A DNA stretch of 64,000 bases from Pedobacter namyangjuensis (GCF_003313325.1 NZ_QMHQ01000004.1:310001-374000), one strand, 5' to 3'. Shown: positions 19,260-28,459, counted from the first letter of the stretch. The notes: generated by a model not told the origin, from the sequence alone. Translations and numbers: made by a program.

Positions 19260-20546
19260 TTAATAATGGCACTTACCGCACTCTAAACCACCTAACATGG
19301 CTGGAGTAACTTTTTCGCCTTTTTTAATTTTCTCATGCGCTGCTATTACATTCGCATAGAAAGCATCATTTTTCTTGTCAGAAATATCTGCATCTCTATG
19401 GCAGTTAATACACCATTTCATGGTTAACGGAGAATATTGGTAAACTTCTTCCATTGTATTAACCGGACCGTGACATGCGAAACAAACTGGCTCTTCTGGT
19501 TTTAAACCTTTTTCTTTACGAATAGCCGCCTCGCCAACAACTACGTGCTGAGAGTGGTTAAAGTAAGCGAAATCTGGCAAGTTGTGTACACGTACCCACT
19601 CAACAGGTTTTTCTTTTGTTTTATCGTAAGTCTGCTTATCAACATCGTAACCCAAAGCGTTATAGATTTTTTGGATTTCTGGAGATACCTGACCATCTTC
19701 TGTTCTAGCTTGTACGTTTTTATGACAGTTCATACAAACGTTAAGCGAAGGAATAGTAGAGTTTTTAGATTTAAATGCTCCAGAGTGACAATACTGGCAA
19801 TCGATTTGATTGATACCTGCGTGCAACTCGTGAGAGAATTTAATTGGCTGTACCGGCTGATAACCTGTGTGTACACCTGTATCCCACATACCCATCCAAC
19901 CGAATGAACCAAGTACCACTACCATACATAGTACAGAGAAAAATACAAATTTCTTGTTTTTAAACAGACCTTTAACACCGCTAACAAGAGATACATTGTC
20001 TTCTTCTACAATCTCGATACCTTGTTTTTGCAGAATTAAGCGCTCTAACATTTTTACTGCACGGCCTAAAACAACCAATACAACAATAGATAGAATAATG
20101 ATTGCGATAACACCGGCGATTGAAAGACTTGAAGTACCTTCATCTACTACAGCTGCTCCAACTTCTGCTGCTTTTTTAGGCTCCCCTTCTTTAGCATAAG
20201 CGATGATGCTTTTAATTTGCTCATCTGTTAAAGTTGGGAAAGCTGTCATTTCTGAAGCCGAAAATTTTGCAGCTTCAATTGCTTGCGCATTTCCTGATGC
20301 TCTTAACGCTACGTTGTTTTTTATCCACGCAACTAAATAAGTTTCATCAAGTGACATTTTTGGCGTTAATGCCGGACCAGTTGCATCATGATCAAGTGCG
20401 TGGCAAGAAGCACATTTACCTTTAAATAAAGTTCTGCCTTCTGCTACGTCTTGCGCTTGTGCCCCAGCTACCATTAAAAAAGATAAAGTGGCAATAACAA
20501 ATGCCGACTTCCATGCTTTCTTAAAAATTAATGAGATATTCCTCAT
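19260..20546 (-). CDS. actA: Alternative complex III subunit ActA, multiheme cytochrome c with fused monoheme domain
   Basis: 428-residue cytochrome c with six CxxCH motifs (Cys45, 250, 271, 355, 379 and 423). Residues 1-32 are a signal peptide. Residues 33-120 form a monoheme cytochrome c domain (CASCHALDHDATGPAL with later Met). Two hydrophobic helices follow (about 143-163 and 199-220), then the usual pentaheme domain ending in CGKCHY. The pentaheme part passes electrons from ActB to ActE. The N-terminal cytochrome domain is an addition to the minimal five-heme plan. It is the first gene of the long minus-strand cluster. Confidence 0.95.
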   Translation of the reverse strand: MRNISLIFKKAWKSAFVIATLSFLMVAGAQAQDVAEGRTLFKGKCASCHALDHDATGPALTPKMSLDETYLVAWIKNNVALRASGNAQAIEAAKFSASEMTAFPTLTDEQIKSIIAYAKEGEPKKAAEVGAAVVDEGTSSLSIAGVIAIIILSIVVLVVLGRAVKMLERLILQKQGIEIVEEDNVSLVSGVKGLFKNKKFVFFSVLCMVVVLGSFGWMGMWDTGVHTGYQPVQPIKFSHELHAGINQIDCQYCHSGAFKSKNSTIPSLNVCMNCHKNVQARTEDGQVSPEIQKIYNALGYDVDKQTYDKTKEKPVEWVRVHNLPDFAYFNHSQHVVVGEAAIRKEKGLKPEEPVCFACHGPVNTMEEVYQYSPLTMKWCINCHRDADISDKKNDAFYANVIAAHEKIKKGEKVTPAMLGGLECGKCHY

Positions 20547-20610
20547 AATGAGTGTTTTATGCTTTTTATTGAAATAAATTTTTGTTCTTTCCGCCGATTA
20601 GGCCTTAGCC

Positions 20611-20654
20611 ATGCTTTAAGAATGCAACAAAAGTAAAATTTATTAAGTTACCAA
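20611..20654 (-). promoter_or_regulatory. Likely promoter of the actA-oxidase cluster
   Basis: On the minus strand a perfect Bacteroidota -7 element TACTTTTG lies at 20635-20628, with TTG 16 bases upstream (20654-20652). The spacer is shorter than the usual 19-21. This would start transcription near 20621 and give a leader of about 75 bases before actA. It is the only good TAnnTTTG match I see in this gap. Confidence 0.5.
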
Positions 20655-20722
20655 TGACATATTAATGACAGTGAAATACAATTTATAATCATTCTAAATT
20701 ATTGGTTTTTCAGCCCTAGAAG

Positions 20723-20753
20723 CAAAAAAAACCAACAATTTATAAAATTGTTG
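20723..20753 (-). terminator. Intrinsic terminator after the deoxyhypusine-synthase-like gene
   Basis: Perfect nine-pair stem, CAACAATTT/AAATTGTTG around a three-base loop, followed on the minus strand by a T-rich run (GGTTTTTTTT). It lies about 45 bases past the stop at 20797. Confidence 0.85.
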
Positions 20754-20796
20754 ATTCTCTTGAACTTAATAGATTTAAAACAAATTTGTATGTTAA

Positions 20797-21777
20797 TTAC
20801 ATTTTTAATATCCAAGCAAAAATCAATGGCGCAACAATGGTTGCATCAGATTCTACAATGAATTTTGGCGTATTAATATCTAATTTACCCCAGGTAATCT
20901 TCTCGTTTGGCACTGCGCCAGAGTAAGATCCGTAAGAGGTAGTCGAATCAGAAATTTGGCAGAAATAGCTCCAAAACGGAATGTTTTCCATTTCCATATC
21001 CTGATAAAGCATTGGTACAACACAGATTGGGAAATCGCCTGCAATACCTCCACCAATTTGAAAGAAACCAATTCCTTTACCTGCTGAATTGGCAATGTAC
21101 CAATCCGCTAGCCAGCCCATATATTCGATACCGCTTTTCATAGTGGTAGCTTTTAATTCGCTTTTCATTACATAAGATGCAAAGATGTTACCCATTGTAG
21201 AATCTTCCCATCCCGGAACAACTATTGGCAAATTCTTTTCCGCAGCTGCTAACATCCAAGAGTTTTTCGGATCAATTTCATAATATTGCTCCAAATCGCC
21301 ACTTAGCAACATTTTGTACATAAACTCATGCGGAAAATAACGTTCGCCTGCCGTATCTGCATCTTTCCAAATCTTATGGATATGTTTTTGTAAACGACGA
21401 AAAGCTTCCTCTTCCGGAATACATGTATCGGTAACGCGGTTATAGTGGTTTTCTAATAAATCCCACTCGTCCTGCGGACTTAAATCACGATAGTTAGGCA
21501 CACGTTTATAATGAGAGTGCGCCACAAGATTCATAATATCCTCTTCTAAGTTTGCACCAGTACAAGAGATAATAGAAACTTTATCCTGTCTAATCATCTC
21601 AGCCAAAGAAATACCCAATTCGGCAGTACTCATAGCACCTGCAAGGGTAATCATCATTTTTCCACCTTCATCTAAATGGGTTTCGTAACCTTTTGCAGCA
21701 TCCATCATAGCAGCCGCATTAAAATGAAGATAGTTAGTCTCCATAAATTTCGATATCGGTCCTCTTGTAGTACTCAT
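20797..21777 (-). CDS. Deoxyhypusine synthase-family protein
   Basis: NAD-dependent aminobutyl-transferase fold. Eukaryotic and archaeal members modify eIF5A with spermidine; bacteria have no eIF5A, and bacterial relatives have been linked to homospermidine or other polyamine products, so the substrate here is not known. The catalytic-lysine region is preserved (AVPNEKITWGKL, matching the human WGK with Lys329), as are FQIGGGIAGDF and the early GAMSTAELG. The longer frame begins with a TTG at 21825, but a -7 promoter element overlaps that extension, so I choose the ATG at 21777 (MSTTRGPISKF, 326 residues). It is a single-gene unit with its own terminator. Confidence 0.88.
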   Translation of the reverse strand: MSTTRGPISKFMETNYLHFNAAAMMDAAKGYETHLDEGGKMMITLAGAMSTAELGISLAEMIRQDKVSIISCTGANLEEDIMNLVAHSHYKRVPNYRDLSPQDEWDLLENHYNRVTDTCIPEEEAFRRLQKHIHKIWKDADTAGERYFPHEFMYKMLLSGDLEQYYEIDPKNSWMLAAAEKNLPIVVPGWEDSTMGNIFASYVMKSELKATTMKSGIEYMGWLADWYIANSAGKGIGFFQIGGGIAGDFPICVVPMLYQDMEMENIPFWSYFCQISDSTTSYGSYSGAVPNEKITWGKLDINTPKFIVESDATIVAPLIFAWILKM

Positions 21778-21801
21778 TTCTATATTTTTAATGTTTGGCT
21801 G

Positions 21802-21809
21802 CAAAAGTA
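21802..21809 (-). promoter_or_regulatory. -7 promoter element before the deoxyhypusine-synthase-like gene
   Basis: Minus-strand TACTTTTG followed by CAGCC, a perfect TAnnTTTG match 24 bases upstream of the preferred ATG. No clear TTG lies at the ideal distance. It argues against the TTG start further upstream. Confidence 0.45.
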
Positions 21810-21932
21810 CGTATTTCGAATGCAATCCGAAAGTTCATTGGTTCATTTGAATAATTAGTTCATAGTAGTTTATATCATACGTCGATTTTTAAAATAACAA
21901 TTGGCAACCTTGAACCAATATTTTATAGAATT

Positions 21933-22019
21933 TGGGCGTTTTAACACGCTTTCCACTATATCCCCGAAGAAAAATCGGGGGATGCCGTTTCAATCGTTAA
22001 CGCAAGAACCGCGAAATTG
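21933..22019. repeat. Probable decayed Bacteroidota interspersed intergenic repeat
   Basis: The text runs GGGCGTT, then GCTTTCCACTATAT, a hairpin (CCCCGA/TCGGGG at 21962-21967 and 21975-21980), GGATGCCGTTTCAATC and GTTAACGC. From memory this order resembles a palindromic intergenic repeat common in Flavobacterium and Pedobacter genomes. The hairpin is seen directly; the family assignment is recall and needs a search. Confidence 0.45.
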
Positions 22020-22234
22020 AAAAAGCGATAAGAATTTAACGGTACTGTCATAACCAACTCAATTGCGTTATAATAATGCTAAAAATCATTACATCTATTA
22101 ACGTTTAACCCTCCATCTGTACGGCATTCAGTAGAATCTCACAATAATGGTAATCATACGCTCAAATAAGATTTTACAATTTTACAACCAACCACCGCTA
22201 TTCAAGTCTCAGCTAATTTTGTTTACTTTGCAGC

Positions 22235-23368
22235 ATGAAAAAAGCAGGCTTACTTATACTTATTTTAAGTGCAACTACGCTACAAAGCATGGCACAAATG
22301 AAATTAATTAAGCGAATGCTATCTAACGAGAAAGACACTACCAGAAAAGCGAGCTTTATGCCTGTTCCGGTTTTAGGTTACGCACAAGAAACAGGCTTTG
22401 AATTTGGCTTGGGGGCACTTTATTCGTTTTACATGGATAGAAAAGATACATTAAACAGGAGTTCAAATTTCTCTGGAACCGCTTCTTACTCTACCGAGAA
22501 AACTTATAATTTAACCCTAAAAGGCGATGCCTGGACTAAAGGAAACAAATATCATTTTATTGGCGAAGTTAGGTTTAGAAAAATGCCTTTTAACTTCTAC
22601 GGCTTAGGAAATAATACCGCTCAATTAGATGCAGACCGATTAGTGCAACAGCAATTCAAAATGTTATTTGATGCGGAAAAAGCATTTGTAAAAAACGCTT
22701 ACACTGGAGTTTCTTTAGGCTTTGAGCATTATCATTATACAGATAAAGTTGCAGGAGGTATTTACGAAACATCACCTAAAATTTTTGATAGAGGTGGTGG
22801 CCATACGGCTTTTGTGGGAGTTTCTCAAAGTTACGACACTAGAAACTCTAACAACTACCCTACTAAAGGTTTTTTTGGAAGAGTAACCTACCAATATGCG
22901 CCTAATATTTTTGGCGGAGATAATTTTACGGGTAGCCAAATTAAAGTGAACATTCGTAATTTCTGGCCAATTGCACCGAAAGTTGTTTTGGGGGTGCAAG
23001 GCTTATACCACACCGTACAGAGCACGCAAACACCGTTTTACCTTTTGCCGCAATTGGGTAATGATGAAATTATGCGTGGTTATTATACTGGGCGATACCG
23101 CGATGAAAATTTATTGGCTGCTCAGGCAGAAATCCGTTATCGCTTTATGAACAGATTTGGTATTGTCGCTTTTGCGGGTAGCGGGAAGGTTTTTGGCAAC
23201 AGCAATTTTAATTTGCAGGACCTTAAACCAAACTACGGTGTAGGCGGAAGATACTTTTTTGATACCGCTAAAGGTTTAAGCGTACGCTTGGACTATGGAG
23301 TTGGGGAGAAAAAACCTAATGAAAAACGCCAAAATGGTGTCTACATTAGTTTGGCGGAGGCTTTCTAG
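22235..23368 (+). CDS. Outer-membrane beta-barrel protein (BamA/TamA surface-antigen family)
   Basis: 377-residue secreted protein with a signal peptide (1-20, ending SMAQ). The rest consists of alternating strands with GFEFGLGALYSFYM, FFGRVTYQY, RGYYTGRYRDENLLAAQAEIRYRF and a C-terminal aromatic residue (SLAEAF). The last part matches the 16-stranded Bac_surface_Ag barrel. No POTRA repeats are present, so it is a barrel-only relative and not BamA itself. It is a single gene flanked by non-coding gaps. Its substrate or partner is unknown. Confidence 0.82.
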   Translation: MKKAGLLILILSATTLQSMAQMKLIKRMLSNEKDTTRKASFMPVPVLGYAQETGFEFGLGALYSFYMDRKDTLNRSSNFSGTASYSTEKTYNLTLKGDAWTKGNKYHFIGEVRFRKMPFNFYGLGNNTAQLDADRLVQQQFKMLFDAEKAFVKNAYTGVSLGFEHYHYTDKVAGGIYETSPKIFDRGGGHTAFVGVSQSYDTRNSNNYPTKGFFGRVTYQYAPNIFGGDNFTGSQIKVNIRNFWPIAPKVVLGVQGLYHTVQSTQTPFYLLPQLGNDEIMRGYYTGRYRDENLLAAQAEIRYRFMNRFGIVAFAGSGKVFGNSNFNLQDLKPNYGVGGRYFFDTAKGLSVRLDYGVGEKKPNEKRQNGVYISLAEAF

Positions 23369-23577
23369 CCTAAATGTTGTAATCCCGACTTTGGAGAATC
23401 TGGCAAAAAGGAACGCTAATGAATAGATTCTTCGTTGTACGCTGAGTTACAAAAGATTAAGAATTTATCACTTTACTGAATCACAAATCCTCAAAAAGAT
23501 TTATTCGCTACTCTAAAAAATAATTCACAATTTAGTCATGTTGCCAATCCTTATTCAAATGACGGCATACATCGCTT
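23369..23577. other. Intergenic gap with part of a dispersed repeat
   Basis: No coding potential seen. The 15 bases TTTATTCGCTACTCT at 23500-23514 recur exactly at 30888-30902, and the text AATCCCGACTTTGGAGAATC near 23382 looks like repeat debris. No promoter or terminator can be supported. Confidence 0.4.
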
Positions 23578-25752
23578 ATGAAAAACTTATTTCTTTTACT
23601 TCTTTTACCTGTTTCTGTTTTCGCTCAAAAATTTACTGCTACCGAAATAGCTTCATTTGAAAAACAGGCCAAACAGGTTAACATAATTAGAGATAAGTGG
23701 GGAATACCGCATGTTTACGGCAAAACGGATGCAGATGCTGTTTTCGGCTTGCTTTACGCACAATGCGAAGACGATTTTAAACGTGTTGAGCTAAATTACA
23801 TTGAAAAGCTAGGTCGATTAGCCGAAATAAATGGCGAAAAGGATCTTTTTAATGATTTACAGATTAGATTGCTGATTGACACTGCCGAGGCAAAAGCCGA
23901 TTATGCAAAACTGCAGCCATCGTTTAAAAAGTTGTTAGATGCCTATGCATCTGGCATAAACTATTACTTGTACAAAAATCCTCAGGTTAAACCTGCCCTA
24001 CTTACTCGTTTTAAACCTTGGCATGCGCTTTTATGGACAGACGGAAGCATTGGCGCCATCAACACCGCAAACCTAACTATAGCAGAACTTAAAAATTTCT
24101 ATACTGGCAACCATCAACCAACAGCCTACGTGCCGGTGTTAAAAGACCAGCAAAGTGGCTCAAATGGATTTGCTTTTGCGCCGAGCATTACAGAAAATGG
24201 GAATGCAATTTTATATATCAATCCGCACACAACCTTTTATTTCAGACCAGAAGTACAAATGCAAAGCGAAGAAGGATTAAATGCTTATGGGGCTGTAACT
24301 TGGGGGCAGTTTTTTGTTTATCAAGGCTTTAACGAACATTTAGGCTGGATGCATACTTCTAACAATGTTGATATAGCAGATATGTACGCCGAGAAAATTA
24401 CCAAAACGGAAAAAGGTTTATTCTATGAGTACGACAAAAAGAAGTTTCCGGTAGTCGTAAAGAAAATGACGTTTAACTATCGTGATGGAGAAACGCTAAA
24501 AAGCAAAACCTTTACCACCTACTTTACCAATAAAGGTCCCATTATGGCTATCAGAGATGGTAAGTGGATTAGCCTAAAATCTAAAAATAGAAATACGCAA
24601 AGTTTAGTTCAAAGCTGGGTACGTACAAAAGCGAAAAGTTTTGATGAGTATAAAAAAGCGATGGATTTGCAGGCAAATGCTTCGAATAATACGGTTTATG
24701 CAGATGCCAAAGGTAACATTGCCTATTGGCACGGAAATTTTATACCAATTAGAGATACCAAATACAATTGGGCCGATGTTGTTGATGGTTCTTCTTCGGC
24801 AACCGCTTGGAAGGGTTTGCACAAAGTGGAAGATATGGTGCACTTATATAATCCTACAAACGGATGGCTACAAAACTGTAACTCTACCCCATTTAGTGTG
24901 GCTGGCAAAAACAGTCCGATCAAAGCTAATTATCCAAGCTACATGGCGCCAGACGGCGAGAACTTTAGAGGAATAGCAGCGAATAAATTATTAGCGCAAC
25001 CAGCAAAATACAATTTGGATAAAGTGATTGCTACTGGCTATAACACTTATCTTCCTGCTTTCGAAGTTCTGATTCCTGCTTTGTTAAAAGCTTACGACCA
25101 AATTCCGCAAAGCGATCCATTAAAAGCTGAATTGAGAGTTCCTGTAAGTTTATTAAAATCGTGGGATTACCAAGGCAGTAGCACTTCGGAAGCTACCACT
25201 TTAGCATTAGAATGGGCGCCGAGACTCAACCCAATCATTCAGAAAGTATACATAGATCCAGGAGAAAAAGATCAGGTGGAAAATACGCTAGCTTTTGTGG
25301 CTAGCGCCCGACCCAATGATTTGTTAGAACCGTTAAAAGCAACGTTGGCGGACTTAACAAAGAGATTTGGAAAATGGCAAATTGCTTGGGGCGAAGTAAA
25401 CCGCTTTCAACGTTTAACCGGTGCAATGACCGAAACTTATAACGATGAAACCGAAAGCTTGCCTGTTGCTTTCGGTTCTGCACTTTGGGGACAACTGCCT
25501 TCTTACCGAAGTAATCAATTTAAAACCAACAGACGTTATGGTTTTAGTGGAAATAGTTTTGTTTGTGCGGTAGAATTTGGGTCAAAAATTAAAGCAAAAT
25601 CTATTTTAGCTGGCGGCAATAGTGGCGATCCAAAATCTAAGCACTTTAACGACCAAGCAGAAATGTATAGCAAGGGCGAATTTAAGGATGTATTGTTTTA
25701 CAAGGAAGATGTATTAAAGAATGCTGAAAGAAGTTATCAGCCTGGGCAGTAA
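23578..25752 (+). CDS. Penicillin acylase-family N-terminal nucleophile hydrolase
   Basis: 724-residue secreted amidase (signal peptide 1-16, ending VFAQ). Family members cleave amide-linked acyl groups from beta-lactams, lipopeptides or acyl-homoserine lactones; the substrate here is unknown. The precursor should self-cleave before Ser195 in GSNGFAFAP, whose Ser becomes the nucleophile of the beta chain. Downstream family features are NPHTTFYFRPEVQM, GFNEHLGWMHTSNNVD and FAGNSG-like AGGNSGDPKSKHFNDQAEMY near the C-terminus. The alpha chain is about 175 residues after signal removal. It is a single gene facing the BlaR1-like gene. Confidence 0.92.
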   Translation: MKNLFLLLLLPVSVFAQKFTATEIASFEKQAKQVNIIRDKWGIPHVYGKTDADAVFGLLYAQCEDDFKRVELNYIEKLGRLAEINGEKDLFNDLQIRLLIDTAEAKADYAKLQPSFKKLLDAYASGINYYLYKNPQVKPALLTRFKPWHALLWTDGSIGAINTANLTIAELKNFYTGNHQPTAYVPVLKDQQSGSNGFAFAPSITENGNAILYINPHTTFYFRPEVQMQSEEGLNAYGAVTWGQFFVYQGFNEHLGWMHTSNNVDIADMYAEKITKTEKGLFYEYDKKKFPVVVKKMTFNYRDGETLKSKTFTTYFTNKGPIMAIRDGKWISLKSKNRNTQSLVQSWVRTKAKSFDEYKKAMDLQANASNNTVYADAKGNIAYWHGNFIPIRDTKYNWADVVDGSSSATAWKGLHKVEDMVHLYNPTNGWLQNCNSTPFSVAGKNSPIKANYPSYMAPDGENFRGIAANKLLAQPAKYNLDKVIATGYNTYLPAFEVLIPALLKAYDQIPQSDPLKAELRVPVSLLKSWDYQGSSTSEATTLALEWAPRLNPIIQKVYIDPGEKDQVENTLAFVASARPNDLLEPLKATLADLTKRFGKWQIAWGEVNRFQRLTGAMTETYNDETESLPVAFGSALWGQLPSYRSNQFKTNRRYGFSGNSFVCAVEFGSKIKAKSILAGGNSGDPKSKHFNDQAEMYSKGEFKDVLFYKEDVLKNAERSYQPGQ

Positions 25753-25757
25753 AATAT

Positions 25758-25780
25758 TCGGTTGGTGAGACACCAACCGA
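25758..25780. terminator. Hairpin between convergent genes
   Basis: Perfect ten-pair stem TCGGTTGGTG/CACCAACCGA with a three-base loop, 6 bases after the acylase stop. On the plus strand it is followed by ATAG and a run of A, not T, so it is not a textbook terminator. It may still end transcription or protect the 3' end of the acylase message. Confidence 0.5.
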
Positions 25781-25795
25781 TAGAAAAAAAAATAT

Positions 25796-25831
25796 CGTCA
25801 TTGCGAGGAGAGTAACGACGTGACAATCTTT
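25796..25831. repeat. Copy of a dispersed CATTGCGAGGAG-type palindromic repeat
   Basis: The text CGTCATTGCGAGGAG, AGTAACGACG and TGACAATCTTT follows the layout of a short intergenic repeat (CGTCATTGCGAGGAG..GACG..GCAATCTTT) that I recall from many Bacteroidota and other genomes. One near-complete copy lies in this gap. A fragment, GGCATTGCGAGAAAGC, is found near 44598. Confidence 0.55.
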
Positions 25832-25894
25832 GTTAATGATAAAAGAAAATATATCCTTCTAAACAAAATTTGAAAGAAACCAAATTATTGTAAA

Positions 25895-28459
25895 TCAATT
25901 GTATTGCTCGCCGGTCGCTTTAATAACTTTGTAATCTTTAGAAATCAAATCAAATTCTACAACATCTGCATTAACTTTAATGCCATTTTTAGTTACTAAA
26001 GAAGCCATATGAGCAGTTAGGACATTTGAGTTTTGATCAGCTTGAATAACTTTTGCTTTAACAAGGAAACCGTCTACATTTAATTTAACATTACCACTTA
26101 GCAGAAGCATTTTATCCATAAATCGGTTAACCTTAAGCGAATCGTTTTCTATTTTTAACTTCGATAACAATTGATAGGCAGCTGAATTAGTTTTAATATT
26201 ACTTTCCGGCGTCTTATTTGTAACGTAACTATCTTTTTTCAAATCGTAAATAATATACTGCTCACTTACCGTTCTACCTTTTTCTAGCTTAAGTTTTCCA
26301 TTTTTCGCTGTAATTTTCTCATTTTTTTTATCCCAAGCAATCTCGTCAGCCTCCAATTCGTTTGAAGCTATCTTCATTACGCCATTCTTAACATAAACAA
26401 TATTCGATTTCGTATCAACTCTCACGTTAGTAGATGAGAGCAACTTAGGACTAATCGATTTTGCTGCCAAATTAATTTGTTCTTCATTTTTAGGTCTACT
26501 AAAGTTGTTTGAAGATAATTCTTTAACCTTCTGTTTTCCATCTTCGTAATAAAATCTATCGAATAAGGCTTTGTTCTTTAACTCATATTTCTTCGGCCAA
26601 GAGTAAAGTACAATCATTTTATCAGTTGAATAGGTGTTTTTTGCTATCAGTTTTTCACCAAAGAATTTAACAACAACAGAATCGCCTACTTTAAAGTCTT
26701 TGGTCTTAAATTTTTGGCTAGCCACATTCAAGTTAATGGTAAACCCTTTATCATTTAAAACTATACTCCTAAGCGTACCATCGTTATTTTTATCTAATGT
26801 TTTAATTTTAGACCAAGCGTAACGAGCTTTGTTTGCTTCGTAAAGAAAAGCATAGCTCGGTATTTCATATATAAGTTTCCCTTTTGTTCCTAATACTTTA
26901 GATGGGATATAAAAAGCTGTTACATTTTTGAAACGATTTGGATCCCCAATTGGAGCTGGCGGTGTACCACTACCTCCGATAGTTACTTCAATTTCATCAC
27001 CGACTTTAACTTTTCCCTTAAAATTATATGCAGACAATGGTATGGTATTTTTTCCAACTTGAAAATTCAAAATTTCGAGCTTATCCGTTTTTTTAAAACC
27101 GATAACTATTCCTTTAAAGGTTTTTCCAATCAAGGTATCGGTTGTTTTAAAATTTTGTTTTTTAGCAACTTGTCCTCTAACAATTGATTCCGATTCCAGT
27201 TGCTGCGCTTTAAGTCCCGCTTCAGTATCAGTTTCGTAAATTAACTTCCCATCAAGCTTTGCTAATTTTGACATTCCGAAAACTGGTCTCTCAAGCTCCC
27301 TTATTATATTACCATTTGAATCCTTTACTTCTATCTTATCGACAGTTCCACTTATGACAACTTGTATTTCGTCCCCTGGTTTTACCTTACCTTTTGCCAT
27401 ATTAAAAACTTCTAAAGTATTTTCACCATACTTGAAATTTAGTACTTCACCTACCTCTGTTTGTAAAACACTTTTAACTTTACCTTTTAGGGTTTTGCCC
27501 CACAAATGCGAATTTAATTTCAACCTAGGTTCGATTACTGATGCTTCACTTTTAGGCTTAGAATTAACCTCAACCACATCAACAGTAAAACCCCATAGTA
27601 AGCATAGCCCAACTGGCAAAGCCAACAAGTACATTAATTTTTTCATATTCTTTGATTTTGAATTAAATAGCATTTTTATTCTCGCCTTAATTGGGCTTTT
27701 TACAAAGTTGTGTACCAAAGGCATTTCGCTTTTAGCAATAGCGAGTTTTAGCAATAAATTGGCGTACTGCGCAGTACCGAAGCTTTCTGAAGTTGCTTCG
27801 TCAGCTTCATACTCGTGGGCTTGTTCAAGAGCTTTGTCGTACAAGTAAATTATCGGGTTAAACCAGAGAATTGCCTTTGCCAACATCAAAAACATTTTAT
27901 CTGCAGAATGCAATTGTTTTGCGTGTACAGCTTCATGCTTAAGCAATACTTGTAGCTCGGCATCGCTTATGTTTTTGTTGTCTATAAAAACATAGTTAAA
28001 AAAAGAGCAATTAGTAAATCCGCTTGATTTGGTTACAATCTTTAAACCGTTTATTTGGTTAAAATTCCTTTTTGTATGCCTAAATAATTGGAGCAATCGC
28101 CAAGTGGCAACACCTAGCAAACAAGCTACAATAGCAAGATAGAGATTTGGCAAGAGCGCATACCAATCAAAATTTTCCTCAATCTTCGGTGCAAGAGTTA
28201 CCGCTTCCGAAATTATAGGTTGTTCAACTAAAGTTGGCTCTAAAAAAGTTTCGGTTGGTACATAAGCTATAGGACCTTCTGCAACTTCTCTTTCTATTGT
28301 AAAACTCAACGACGGGATTACAAAACTTAGTATCAGCGTGGCCAACAAATAAAACCGATTAGTTTTAAAGAAAGTTAGCTTTCTAAGCACCAAAAAGTAA
28401 AACGCATAGAACAGCGCTGTACAAGCACTAACTTTTAAGAGGTAGTTGAACAGTTCCAT
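25895..28459 (-). CDS. BlaR1/M56-family sensor metalloprotease with long periplasmic tail
   Basis: 854-residue membrane protease. The N-terminal part has helices near 5-25, 35-53 and 104-125, then the zinc motif HEAVH (175-179) and third ligand in EYEADE (about 217-220). A further helix lies at 272-294. M56 proteins sense an envelope signal and destroy or inactivate the partner BlaI-type repressor. No penicillin-binding sensor domain is present. Instead there are three related beta-rich modules (about 321-411, 445-531, 545-620) marked by KGKVKPGDEI, KGKVKVGDEI and KVGDSVVVKF, then an OstA/LptA-like segment (about 671-854) with repeated ADxxxxD-type strands. It starts one base after the blaI stop. 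Confidence 0.88.
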   Translation of the reverse strand: MELFNYLLKVSACTALFYAFYFLVLRKLTFFKTNRFYLLATLILSFVIPSLSFTIEREVAEGPIAYVPTETFLEPTLVEQPIISEAVTLAPKIEENFDWYALLPNLYLAIVACLLGVATWRLLQLFRHTKRNFNQINGLKIVTKSSGFTNCSFFNYVFIDNKNISDAELQVLLKHEAVHAKQLHSADKMFLMLAKAILWFNPIIYLYDKALEQAHEYEADEATSESFGTAQYANLLLKLAIAKSEMPLVHNFVKSPIKARIKMLFNSKSKNMKKLMYLLALPVGLCLLWGFTVDVVEVNSKPKSEASVIEPRLKLNSHLWGKTLKGKVKSVLQTEVGEVLNFKYGENTLEVFNMAKGKVKPGDEIQVVISGTVDKIEVKDSNGNIIRELERPVFGMSKLAKLDGKLIYETDTEAGLKAQQLESESIVRGQVAKKQNFKTTDTLIGKTFKGIVIGFKKTDKLEILNFQVGKNTIPLSAYNFKGKVKVGDEIEVTIGGSGTPPAPIGDPNRFKNVTAFYIPSKVLGTKGKLIYEIPSYAFLYEANKARYAWSKIKTLDKNNDGTLRSIVLNDKGFTINLNVASQKFKTKDFKVGDSVVVKFFGEKLIAKNTYSTDKMIVLYSWPKKYELKNKALFDRFYYEDGKQKVKELSSNNFSRPKNEEQINLAAKSISPKLLSSTNVRVDTKSNIVYVKNGVMKIASNELEADEIAWDKKNEKITAKNGKLKLEKGRTVSEQYIIYDLKKDSYVTNKTPESNIKTNSAAYQLLSKLKIENDSLKVNRFMDKMLLLSGNVKLNVDGFLVKAKVIQADQNSNVLTAHMASLVTKNGIKVNADVVEFDLISKDYKVIKATGEQYN

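Larger units (their letters stand above)
21778..22234. other. Intergenic region of 457 bases between divergent genes
   Basis: No open frame with coding character. It holds the minus-strand promoter element at 21802-21809, a likely decayed interspersed repeat at 21933-22019 with a small hairpin, and a plus-strand TAATTTTG (22214-22221) close to the start at 22235. The rest is AT-rich with no further structure that I can support. Confidence 0.6.

Noticed and set aside
24641..24976. Plus-strand frame of 111 residues
   Set aside because: Second frame of the penicillin-acylase gene, which has the catalytic Ser and a continuous family match.
27354..27848. Plus-strand frame of 164 residues
   Set aside because: Antisense of the M56 protease gene, Ser/Pro-rich with no domain.
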